DNA from: Leptofilum sp050292445
Lineage (GTDB): Bacteria; Chloroflexota; Anaerolineae; Promineifilales; Promineifilaceae
Direction: 5' to 3'
Assembly: GCA_050292445.1 (NCBI GenBank)
Contig: JBNKLQ010000114.1
Span: 1 to 17,985 of the forward strand
DNA: 17,985 nt
In this document: positions 6,496 through 13,793 of the stretch, one piece after another
How positions within the stretch are numbered: the first letter of the stretch is position 1
How the letters are laid out: every line of letters begins with the position of its first letter
Made by a program: the position numbers and the translations under genes
Notes under the pieces: model-generated
Seen by the model: the letters and a program-made list of their open reading frames with translations, nothing else
Database searches by the model: none
What the model was told of the DNA's origin: nothing

Positions 6496-7206
6496 ATGAC
6501 AACCATCACAGACACAAGCAATCGAACTGATTATTGGGACAGCTTTCTGACCTTCATTTTTAGTCTGGTACTGGGGATTACAGGTGGCTTGGTTTTACTA
6601 GGGACTGGCTGGCTGCTGGTGAACACATCGGCTGGGGCCACCGTCGCCAATGCCCTGGCTATTACCGAGAAGACGTCCTGGTACTTTACCCGCTCGGCGG
6701 GCACGGTCGCCTACCTGCTCCTGGCCGGTTCTACCATTTGGGGGCTGCTGCTCAGCACCAAGCTGATCAAAGAAGCCGTTCCGGCGGCGCTGGCTTTGGC
6801 CATGCACAATATTCTGTCCTGGCTGGCGGTGTTGCTCACCGGGCTGCACGCTGTAGCGCTGCTGGGGGATAGCTTCTACACCTACACCCTGGCCGATTTG
6901 ACAGTGCCTTTTATTGGCCCGTACCAGCCGGGCTGGGTTGGGTTGGGGATCATCGGCTTTTACCTGATGTTTCTCACGTCGTTGAGCTTTAACTTTCGCA
7001 AGCAGATTGGGCAAAAGCGCTGGCGGCAGCTGCATTATGCTTCCTTTGGGGTTTACATTCTGGCCACGGTTCACGGTGCGATGGCCGGGACGGACAGCGG
7101 AAACCTGGGAATGCAGATTCTCTACTGGGGCAGCGGATTGATCGTCCTCTTTTTAACCAACTTCCGGCTGCTGGCAGGTAAAGGCAAAAGAACTGCCCGC
7201 GCTTAA
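6496..7206 (+). CDS. Ferric-reductase-like transmembrane haem b protein
   Basis: An integral membrane protein of 236 residues with about six hydrophobic helices (roughly 17-42, 63-86, 98-124, 145-168, 176-198, 205-224), fitting the ferric reductase-like transmembrane domain (PF01794 type). Four helix histidines, His104/His118 and His180/His193, have the spacing expected for two stacked b haems crossing the membrane. There is no attached FAD/NAD-binding domain, so electrons must come from a partner, as in MsrQ/YedZ-type proteins. The ATG at 6496 follows TTGGAGA (6485-6490); the in-frame TTG at 6484 would overlap that site. It is downstream of the ApbE-like gene and two hairpin elements, and ends at the terminator at 7233. 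Confidence 0.85.
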   Translation: MTTITDTSNRTDYWDSFLTFIFSLVLGITGGLVLLGTGWLLVNTSAGATVANALAITEKTSWYFTRSAGTVAYLLLAGSTIWGLLLSTKLIKEAVPAALALAMHNILSWLAVLLTGLHAVALLGDSFYTYTLADLTVPFIGPYQPGWVGLGIIGFYLMFLTSLSFNFRKQIGQKRWRQLHYASFGVYILATVHGAMAGTDSGNLGMQILYWGSGLIVLFLTNFRLLAGKGKRTARA

Positions 7207-7232
7207 CCCATGCTTGGTTTAAGCTTGGCATG

Positions 7233-7270
7233 AACGGCCGTATTCGATGAGGATACGGCCGTTTTGCTTT
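7233..7270 (+). terminator. Intrinsic terminator after the membrane reductase gene
   Basis: The stem AACGGCCGTATTC (7233-7245) pairs with GGATACGGCCGTT (7251-7263), loop GATGA, followed by TTTTGCTTT. It is identical except for one loop base to the terminator at 9407, and is formed by two ACGGCCGT octamers 21 bases apart. Confidence 0.88.
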
Positions 7271-7286
7271 ACAGTCTTTTCTTGAG

Positions 7287-7568
7287 GCAATTTCAATATT
7301 CGTGTCCAAAAACCCCAGAAACGGCCGTTGAATAGTAAGAAATAAATTCAGCTCATGTACAAGCTTCTCAGCACCTTTTGTGTTTGTGACTTATCTTTCC
7401 AAACCTGCCGTGCTGAAACCACAAGTACGGCCGTTACGTAATTGTCAGTGTTCTTAGAAAAGCAGCAGTTTCGATTTCTGTGTCCAAAAACCCTGGAAAC
7501 GGCCGTTGAGTAAGAAAAGGTCTTCACATCATTTTATATCCTATACATGTAGAAAAAGGAGATTCTCA
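7287..7568 (+). repeat. Tandem duplication of a leader and signal-peptide region, period about 178 bp
   Basis: Unit 1 starts near 7287 and unit 2 near 7465. Both open with a GCARTTTCRAT-type start, then TGTCCAAAAACCC, GAAACGGCCGTTGA and TAAGAAA. Unit 1 continues into the remnant ORF at 7355-7441, unit 2 into the intact secreted protein gene at 7569. The roughly 300-base stretch between the terminator at 7270 and 7569 is otherwise gene-free. Confidence 0.8.
7355..7441 (+). pseudogene. 28-codon remnant of a duplicated secreted-protein gene
   Basis: Reads MYKLLSTFCVCDLSFQTC then RAETTSTAVT and stop. It aligns without gaps to the signal peptide of the downstream gene (SLLCVLVLTSQTS then RAETTGTAVP). 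The shared QT-x-RAETT-x-TAV block spans the predicted signal-peptidase site. No clear ribosome site precedes its ATG, and the hydrophobic core is spoiled by Cys and Asp, so it is most probably a decayed copy left by the tandem duplication. Confidence 0.7.
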
Positions 7569-9377
7569 GTGCATAGAAAATTTGGTTTGCTTGCAATTTT
7601 GGTCAGCCTTTTATGTGTTCTTGTTTTAACCAGCCAAACCAGTCGTGCTGAAACAACGGGTACGGCCGTTCCGCTCACCACAATGCGTTTTACTGACCGC
7701 GATAATACCTTTTACTGGGCAACCGATCCGCTGATATTGGCTGGCAATTATGGTGCTCATGTAATTTGGGCAGAAAACATTGATAACTTTGATGATTCTG
7801 ATCTGTTTTATGCCCAGCTTCCGGCTGGCACAGTAACACGGCTCACTGACCGAACTGCAACAACAGGTACTGTTGGCAAATATCTTAACCCTACCTACAA
7901 AGCCGTTCTGGACGATTCTGATAATTTGTTCGTCATTTGGAGTGAAGATGTTGGCGGCAGTGAGTTGCAGGACTTGTTCTTCTGGAAAACGGGCATGATG
8001 ACGCCTATCAACATTAGCGATCATGATTTAAGCAATGGGGATGTTGGCAATCTATTTATTGTGTTAGATAGCAACAATAAGGCTCATGCTTTGTGGGCAG
8101 AGGCAGTGAATGCTGGCACATTTCAACCAAATATTTTTTATTGGTCTGAAGCTACAGGGGTAACACAAAAAGTGTCGCTTGGAAGCGGTGTAGCACTTGG
8201 ACAGTTCAATGTTACCCAGGCGCTGGCTCTTGAAGTTCATAACAATACGGTGCATGCGTTGTGGCAAGATCTAGATGAGAATGGATCGGGTGATGCCGAA
8301 CCATTTTATTGGAATTCACAAACAGGTACTGCCCAGCCCATTAGAGAGTCTACGCTGCCAGCCAGTGAGGCTTTTTTGTCAAACTTCTTTTTTGATGACA
8401 ATGGCGTATTTCATGCTGCTTGGGCTGAAAATTACTTCAATGGTTCTGACCAAACAGATTACTATTACTGGAATTCTTCGAGCGGTGTGAATTTACAGCT
8501 GCCTAACTCTCTATTCGGGTTTAAGGCAGATGGAAATGGGAATGGTCATGCCTACTATACGGATGGCGGTGTTTATCATTTTGATACGGTAAGCCAAACA
8601 GGGTCACTTATTCCGGGGCTGCCGGCGACATCAAATATTCTTGAGGTGTGCAACGGCCGTATCGGTGATCATATCCATATGCTGTGGCAAACAACAGACA
8701 GTAACTTCCCCGGTCATCTGAATGATCTGTTTTACTGGCGTTCAGACATGATAAACCCCATCAACATTACCGATCACGCTCTGGCCAGTGCCGATCCCGC
8801 AAACATCCGCATGGTGGTGGATGAAACGGACACGGTGCATATTTTATGGGAAGAATCCGCCAATCTTTATTACAACAGCAGCACAAACTCAACTAGCCAG
8901 CTACCGGCATCGCTGGATGGTGTTTCTGGTGGGCAGGTGGTTGCCCAAAATGGCGTTGCTTATGCCGTTTTTGGCTCAATGGCCAGCCCGCCCTTCTACA
9001 TCTGGCAATCTGATGATAACAGCGTAACACCTGCCAATGCTGCCTTGGGCGAATCGATTGCTGGGGAAACGGCCGTTGCGGGTGAAGAAGCCACTTCCGA
9101 AACCATCTGGTTTGACAGCAACGGTCAGCTGCACTTGGTTTCAAATGCCCCCTGGCATTGGGATGCGGCACGAGGTGTGCAAGATTTGACTTTGGGAGCT
9201 GAGATGGAACCTGTAGATACAAACGGAAGCTTGCATGTTGCCACCGATACAGTAGGCGGCTCCTACATTGTCTGGCAGGGGGAGACACCAGTAGATGATG
9301 GCGTAGATATGTATGCCGCATTTGTTTCGCCTGAACTGCCCAATTCAATATTCTTACCAATAGTGTTGCAGCAGTAA
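7569..9377 (+). CDS. Secreted tandem-repeat protein, propeller-like, with FLPIVL C-terminus
   Basis: No named family recognised. The 602-residue product begins with a clear signal peptide (about residues 1-27, ending TSRA before Glu28). I chose the GTG at 7569 because AAGGAGA (7557-7562) lies just upstream; the frame extends back to a TTG at 7506 without a ribosome site. The mature part holds about eleven repeats marked by a His/aromatic-x-x-Trp-like motif (HVIWAE 64, FVIWSE 121, HALWAE 173, HALWQD 229, HAAWAE 282, a weak copy 327, HMLWQT 370, HILWEE 424, weak copies near 465 and 522, YIVWQG 566), spaced mostly 43-57 residues, each followed by FYW-type strands. This suggests a beta-propeller or sialidase-like fold. 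It ends NSIFLPIVLQQ, like a short hydrophobic C-terminal tag. Role unknown. Confidence 0.85.
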   Translation: MHRKFGLLAILVSLLCVLVLTSQTSRAETTGTAVPLTTMRFTDRDNTFYWATDPLILAGNYGAHVIWAENIDNFDDSDLFYAQLPAGTVTRLTDRTATTGTVGKYLNPTYKAVLDDSDNLFVIWSEDVGGSELQDLFFWKTGMMTPINISDHDLSNGDVGNLFIVLDSNNKAHALWAEAVNAGTFQPNIFYWSEATGVTQKVSLGSGVALGQFNVTQALALEVHNNTVHALWQDLDENGSGDAEPFYWNSQTGTAQPIRESTLPASEAFLSNFFFDDNGVFHAAWAENYFNGSDQTDYYYWNSSSGVNLQLPNSLFGFKADGNGNGHAYYTDGGVYHFDTVSQTGSLIPGLPATSNILEVCNGRIGDHIHMLWQTTDSNFPGHLNDLFYWRSDMINPINITDHALASADPANIRMVVDETDTVHILWEESANLYYNSSTNSTSQLPASLDGVSGGQVVAQNGVAYAVFGSMASPPFYIWQSDDNSVTPANAALGESIAGETAVAGEEATSETIWFDSNGQLHLVSNAPWHWDAARGVQDLTLGAEMEPVDTNGSLHVATDTVGGSYIVWQGETPVDDGVDMYAAFVSPELPNSIFLPIVLQQ

Positions 9378-9406
9378 CGTTTCCTCTCAGGGGAGAGTTT
9401 TAGTAA

Positions 9407-9444
9407 AACGGCCGTATTCGATCAGGATACGGCCGTTTTTGTTT
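9407..9444 (+). terminator. Intrinsic terminator after the secreted protein gene
   Basis: The stem AACGGCCGTATTC (9407-9419) pairs with GGATACGGCCGTT (9425-9437), loop GATCA, followed by a run of five T (9436-9440). It lies 30 bases past the stop and is made from two ACGGCCGT octamers 21 bases apart. The remainder up to 9549 shows nothing else. Confidence 0.9.
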
Positions 9445-9549
9445 GCAAGATAAATTCGCTTATAGAAAAAAGATTAAGCTATCATTTCAGGCTCAATGAT
9501 TTAAGGAACAACTCCAATATAAATAGAACAGCGTAATGCTGAGCTGCGC

Positions 9550-9747
9550 CTATTGGAAGGAATCGTTGCCTGAAGCTTCACCTTCACCCGTTTTGTTGCG
9601 AATAAAATTGATGAGCTGCTCCACAGAGGCAAACCCCTCCTGTTCACCCGTGTGGGGATTTTGCAGCGTGGCGCGCCACGGCATCCCTTCTTCTTCGCGC
9701 CAGATACGTAAAAGATATGCATGATAGTGCTGTAGATTATTACTCAT
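9550..9747 (-). CDS. Small conserved-looking protein of unknown function (65 aa)
   Basis: A compact cytosolic protein with no signal peptide or membrane segment. Recognisable parts are a YLLRIWREE block, PWRATLQNPHTGEQEGFAS and a C-terminal helix VEQLINFIRN. This arrangement (Arg/Trp segment, then NPHTGE, then a Leu/Ile/Phe helix) resembles small uncharacterised proteins I associate with Chloroflexota genomes; that is recollection and not a search result. I prefer the ATG whose first base is 9747: AGAGGA precedes it by 8-9 bases on the minus strand, whereas the upstream in-frame ATG at 9774 has no such site. It lies divergent to the large regulator gene at 9975, with about 230 bases between them. 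Confidence 0.7.
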   Translation of the reverse strand: MSNNLQHYHAYLLRIWREEEGMPWRATLQNPHTGEQEGFASVEQLINFIRNKTGEGEASGNDSFQ

Positions 9748-9892
9748 AAGCGTTATCCTCTGCGGCTTGGGCACTCCTCATTTGTTATTTTGTTGATTCA
9801 ACTATGGCACCCCAAACTAAGGATTTGCCTTTCGATTGGGCAATAACAATTAAGGAGTCCTCTCTTCCCTCTCAATCATGATCAGTGTAGGC

Positions 9893-9898
9893 TATAAT
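9893..9898 (+). promoter_or_regulatory. Candidate -10 box upstream of the SARP-STAND regulator
   Basis: TATAAT at 9893-9898 is the only good -10 match in the 227-base gap between the divergent genes. I see no convincing -35 hexamer at the right distance, so either an activator is required or the match is chance. The rest of the gap is A/T-rich without clear repeats. Confidence 0.35.
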
Positions 9899-9974
9899 GA
9901 TGCTGGCTAACGGTGCGTTTGGATGATAGGCTGCGCCATTCAGCTACAAAGATACCATGATGATTATTTTGTAA

Positions 9975-12900
9975 ATGAGTTTACCCGATAAGCGATCCGA
10001 AAACGATCCATCAGGTTTTAGCAGGCTAGACCCGAAGGGTTTTCAATGTCAAACTCAAACCAATAAAGACCGAGACCCTTTGAGTCTTTTCTCAACCAAA
10101 TCAATGTCAGCAAAATTAGAACTGACCCTACTGGGTGAAACAACCATTAAACTCAATGACAAACTAGCCTCCGGCCTGCCCTCGCGCAAGGCAGAGGCCA
10201 TGCTGTTTTATTTGGTTTGTACGCAACGGCCGTATTCCCGTGATCTGTTAGCCGATTTTTTCTGGGACGATCGTGATCCTGAGCAAGCCCTGGCCAATCT
10301 GCGGTCATTGCTTTCTGGGCTGCGCCGCAAGTTTAAACCATACCTGGAGATTACCCGGCAAACGGTTGCCTTCCAGACAGACAGCCCGTACTGGTTAGAC
10401 ACGGCCGAATTTCAGCGCCTGGCCCAAAGTGAAACATTTGCCGATTGGGAACAGGCCATTGCCCTTTACCAGGCTGACTTCCTGGCTGGTTTCGATATTC
10501 GCGATAGTCGTGGTTTTGACGAGTGGCTGACGCTGGAGCGTGAACGGCATCAGCGAACGGCCGTTGACCTGCTGCGGCGGCTGGTACAGTACTGTTTGGA
10601 CCAACAGCGATACCCCAAAGGGATTCGCTACGCTGCCCGACTGCTGGCCATCTCGCCGCTTAGTGAATGGGCCCACCGCCAGATGATGTTGCTATTGGCC
10701 CGCAACGACCAGCGGGCCGAGGCGCTGCGCCAGTACCAGACCTGCTGCGATATTTTAATGGAAGATCTCGGCATTGATCCGTCACCGGAAACGACGGCCC
10801 TGTACGAACGCATTCGCGCCGCAGTCGATATTCGTCGCCACAATTTGCCGGTGCCCACCGCTCCTTTTGTAGGGCGTGCCCGAGAATTGGCGCAAATTCA
10901 GGCGCAGTTGGTACGGCCGTCTTGTCGCTTGCTCACGTTGGTGGGGCCGGGTGGGATTGGCAAAACGCGGCTGGCCTTACAAATTGCAGAAACGGCCGTC
11001 GGCACCACACTCAATGGCATCTTTTTTGTGCCACTGGCGGCTGTGCCCACGCCAGAATTTATCATCCCCGCCATTGCCGAAGCTGTCGAGTTTACCTTTG
11101 CCGGGAGCGCTGCGCCCAAGACCCAGCTCCTCAACTTCTTGCAGGCCAAAGAAATGCTGTTGGTGCTGGATAACTTTGAACATTTGCTGAAGGGCAGCCA
11201 ACTGCTGGCCGAAATGAGTCAGGCCCTGCCCGATGTGAAGCTGCTGGTAACCTCCCGCGAACGGCTTAATTTACAAACAGAGTGGACCTATGAAGTGGGG
11301 CCGCTGCCGCTGGCTAATGAACTAGATGAGCAGCCCGCCGACGCGCTCAGGCTGTTTGTGCAAATGGCCCAGCGTGCCCAGGCCGATTTTGTGCTGACAC
11401 CCGAAGCCGAACCGCACGTGATGAAAATTTGCCGGTTGGTGGCAGGCGTGCCCCTGGGCATTGAACTGGCGTCGGCCTGGGTGCGGCAGCTCAGCTGTGC
11501 CGAGATTGCCGACGAGCTGGCACACGGCATTGGCTTTTTGCAAACGCGTGCCGGAGATGTGCCCGATAGGCACCGCAGCCTGCAAGCGGTATTTGACCAT
11601 TCTTGGCAGCTTCTCACGGCTGAAGAGCAGCAGGTGCTGGCCCAGCTTACCGTTTTCCGTGGCGGCTTCACGCGTGAGGCGGCGCGGCAGGTGACGCAAA
11701 CATCGCTGTGGACGTTGACGGCACTGGTGGATAAATCGCTGCTACACCGGGGGGCGAACGGCCGTTTTGAGATGCTAGAAATGGTGCGTCAGTTTGCGGC
11801 GGAACGGCTCGCCAATTTGCCAGATAGCCGGACAACTGCCGAGGCGCGCCATGCCCAGTACTTTTTGCTGCTGCTGCACCAGCAGGCGGATCGCTGGCAA
11901 ATGGCCGAACGGCAGCAGGCGCTCGATCAGCTTTCGCCCGAAATTGAAAATGTACGGGCCGCCTGGCGCTGGGCAGTGGCTGCTCTGGAAGATCCAGCAG
12001 CGGTGGAGATAGCTCCGGCGGCAGCGCAGTGGCTCGACCAGGCTATCATCTCTCTCTTCTTTTTATATGAGTCGCGTGGCTTGTTCCAGGAGGGTGCGGC
12101 TGCATACGGTTGGGCGTTGGCGGCACTGGAAGAAACGGCCGTCCATGAAGCAGAAGCGCGGCAAACGTATGGCAAGTTGCTGGTGCGCTACGGCCGTTTT
12201 GTCACTTTCTTGGGTCAATATGAAAAAGCGCAGCGCATGCTAGAAAAAGCACTCACCCATTTGCAAACTGAGAGCGATCCCAAAGAAACTTCGCTTTGCC
12301 ACAGCTATCTGGCCATTGTAGACAGCTTCCAGGGCCATTATGAACAAGCGATGGCCAAGGCCGAAATCAGCCTGCGCCTAACGACCCAAATCCATCATAA
12401 GCAGGGGCTGGCTTTTGTGCAAAATTTGCGCGGTACGCTAGCCCACCGGCTGGGTGCTTATGCCAACGCCCGCGAATATTACGAAGCCAGCCTGGTGCTG
12501 CGGCGGCAGTTGGGAGATGAACATGGAACGGCCGTTGTCCTCAACAATCTAGGCAACCTGGCCAACGCCGAACAAGATTTTGTCGCCGCCCGCCGCTGCT
12601 ATGAAGAAAGCCAGCTCATTTTCAAAGAGATCAATTACAAACCAGGGCGGGCTGCTTCATTGGGCAATGCAGGTGTGGTGGCCATGCGGCTGGGCGAACT
12701 GGCCGAAGCGCGCCAACTGCATGAGGAAAGCCTGATCCTAAAACGAGAGCTAGGCAACCGACGCAGCATTAGCATCTCGCTCATCAATTTGGGGGAGGTG
12801 ACGACGTTGCTGGGCGAACTAGATGCGGCCCGCCGAGCTTTTCATGAAGCGTTGCGCCTCACAATGGCCATCCAGGCCTATCCTCTGGCTTTGGATGCTT

Positions 12901-13112
12901 TGGCTGGCATAGCCGGTTTGTTGGCACAAGATGGGCAGCGTGCGCAGGCAGTTCAACTGCTGCGGCTAGCGTACCATCATCCAGCCAGCGGCAGCGAGAC
13001 GCAAGAGAAGGCTGCCCAGCAGCTAGATGCATTGGGAGCCAGTTTTGACTTGCCAGAGGCGCTGCCTGATTTGGCGGAAGTGGTGGCAGCGATTTTACGG
13101 CCGTATATCTGA
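9975..13112 (+). CDS. SARP/BTAD-type STAND transcriptional regulator with TPR repeats
   Basis: A large cytosolic signal-integrating regulator of 1045 residues. Domains in order: a SARP-like winged-helix region (about 45-145, with LTLLGETTIKL and LPSRKAEAMLFYLV), a bacterial transcriptional activation domain (about 150-285, ending ILMEDLGIDPSPET), an NB-ARC/STAND ATPase (from about 293) with P-loop GPGGIGKT (324-331) and Walker B LLVLD (Asp399), a sensor-like LVTSRERL, a winged-helix region, then TPR repeats to the C-terminus (about 720-1030; alternating LGN/YE patterns). Known relatives bind a ligand through the TPRs and activate target promoters. The ATG at 9975 has no strong ribosome site; Met44 at 10104 starts where family homology starts, so the true start is uncertain. 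Its targets are unknown; neighbours do not reveal them. Confidence 0.9.
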   Translation: MSLPDKRSENDPSGFSRLDPKGFQCQTQTNKDRDPLSLFSTKSMSAKLELTLLGETTIKLNDKLASGLPSRKAEAMLFYLVCTQRPYSRDLLADFFWDDRDPEQALANLRSLLSGLRRKFKPYLEITRQTVAFQTDSPYWLDTAEFQRLAQSETFADWEQAIALYQADFLAGFDIRDSRGFDEWLTLERERHQRTAVDLLRRLVQYCLDQQRYPKGIRYAARLLAISPLSEWAHRQMMLLLARNDQRAEALRQYQTCCDILMEDLGIDPSPETTALYERIRAAVDIRRHNLPVPTAPFVGRARELAQIQAQLVRPSCRLLTLVGPGGIGKTRLALQIAETAVGTTLNGIFFVPLAAVPTPEFIIPAIAEAVEFTFAGSAAPKTQLLNFLQAKEMLLVLDNFEHLLKGSQLLAEMSQALPDVKLLVTSRERLNLQTEWTYEVGPLPLANELDEQPADALRLFVQMAQRAQADFVLTPEAEPHVMKICRLVAGVPLGIELASAWVRQLSCAEIADELAHGIGFLQTRAGDVPDRHRSLQAVFDHSWQLLTAEEQQVLAQLTVFRGGFTREAARQVTQTSLWTLTALVDKSLLHRGANGRFEMLEMVRQFAAERLANLPDSRTTAEARHAQYFLLLLHQQADRWQMAERQQALDQLSPEIENVRAAWRWAVAALEDPAAVEIAPAAAQWLDQAIISLFFLYESRGLFQEGAAAYGWALAALEETAVHEAEARQTYGKLLVRYGRFVTFLGQYEKAQRMLEKALTHLQTESDPKETSLCHSYLAIVDSFQGHYEQAMAKAEISLRLTTQIHHKQGLAFVQNLRGTLAHRLGAYANAREYYEASLVLRRQLGDEHGTAVVLNNLGNLANAEQDFVAARRCYEESQLIFKEINYKPGRAASLGNAGVVAMRLGELAEARQLHEESLILKRELGNRRSISISLINLGEVTTLLGELDAARRAFHEALRLTMAIQAYPLALDALAGIAGLLAQDGQRAQAVQLLRLAYHHPASGSETQEKAAQQLDALGASFDLPEALPDLAEVVAAILRPYI

Positions 13113-13142
13113 CAAAAATTTATTATCAGAGAATGCAGTTTA

Positions 13143-13655
13143 TTATTCCGGCAATGTAGATTGAATGAATTGACTAATACCAGGATCGGCCTGACCGAAC
13201 TGTGTAATGCTTTGGTCATTTGTATGGTCTATATCAGACAGGTCCCGCTGCAATTGTTGTATGTCCATGACCTCATCGGCCGTTGTCACGAGGAAAATAA
13301 TGCCATCAGCTAAGTCGAAAGATTGGTTGTTGATACTAAATTCAGCTGTACGGCCGTCGTTTGTTCCGATTTGCCAGAAAAACTCATACCCATCTTTGGA
13401 CATTGCCTGGCATTGCACCAAATGGGTTTCTGAGCTGGTAGAACCGCTGCTATCACAGCCTGAAGAGGCAACGGCGTCATGCCAGACCAGAATGTCTAGC
13501 CCTTCCTGCCAGTGAAAGTACTCATAACCTGAATATTCGTAGACTCCCCCGGCTATGCTTGGTGCAGGCGGTGTAGTGGAACGGAAACACGCGGCTGTTG
13601 CCAAGCCAAGGAATCCTGTCAGGAGCACAATCCATATAAAACGAACGCGGTGCAT
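13143..13655 (-). CDS. Predicted lipoprotein of unknown function
   Basis: A 170-residue exported protein. It has a basic start (MHRVRF), a hydrophobic core and a lipobox-like LATAAC with Cys23 as the probable lipidated residue (position -3 is Thr, slightly unusual), followed by a Thr/Pro linker. The rest is a globular Gly/Ser/aromatic-rich domain with two further Cys (67 and 81 by count, possible disulfide) and an acidic C-terminal third. GGAGAG lies 6-7 bases upstream of the ATG. It converges on the regulator gene, with only 30 bases between the stops, and a weak TCTGA/TCAGA hairpin there. It lies downstream of the anti-sigma gene but beyond a terminator, so is probably separately transcribed. 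No family recognised. Confidence 0.75.
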   Translation of the reverse strand: MHRVRFIWIVLLTGFLGLATAACFRSTTPPAPSIAGGVYEYSGYEYFHWQEGLDILVWHDAVASSGCDSSGSTSSETHLVQCQAMSKDGYEFFWQIGTNDGRTAEFSINNQSFDLADGIIFLVTTADEVMDIQQLQRDLSDIDHTNDQSITQFGQADPGISQFIQSTLPE

Positions 13656-13735
13656 AACTTTCTCTCCGATTATTTTTAACTTGTGTCGGACCGTAATCTA
13701 TATTGTTTTTTTACCCGAATTACATTTGCCCAAAA

Positions 13736-13768
13736 AGACGGCCGTTTTTACAGCAAAAACGGCCGTCT
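13736..13768 (-). terminator. Intrinsic terminator of the sigma/anti-sigma operon
   Basis: Perfect stem GACGGCCGTTTTT (13737-13749) with AAAAACGGCCGTC (13755-13767), plus one outer A-T pair, around a 5-base loop. On the minus strand it is followed by CTTTTTG. It lies 26 bases after the anti-sigma-like stop and consists of two ACGGCCGT octamers 21 bases apart. The near-symmetry and the T-run inside the stem mean it could act weakly in the other direction too. Confidence 0.9.
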
Positions 13769-13793
13769 CATCATCAGGCACTTTGCTTAAAGC

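Noticed and set aside
7506..7568. TTG start adding 21 residues to the secreted protein
   Set aside because: No ribosome site there, and the added basic segment would bury the signal peptide; GTG at 7569 has AAGGAGA just upstream.
13110..13145. Bidirectional terminator between the converging genes
   Set aside because: The TCTGA/TCAGA hairpin is weak and A/T-rich with no convincing T-run.
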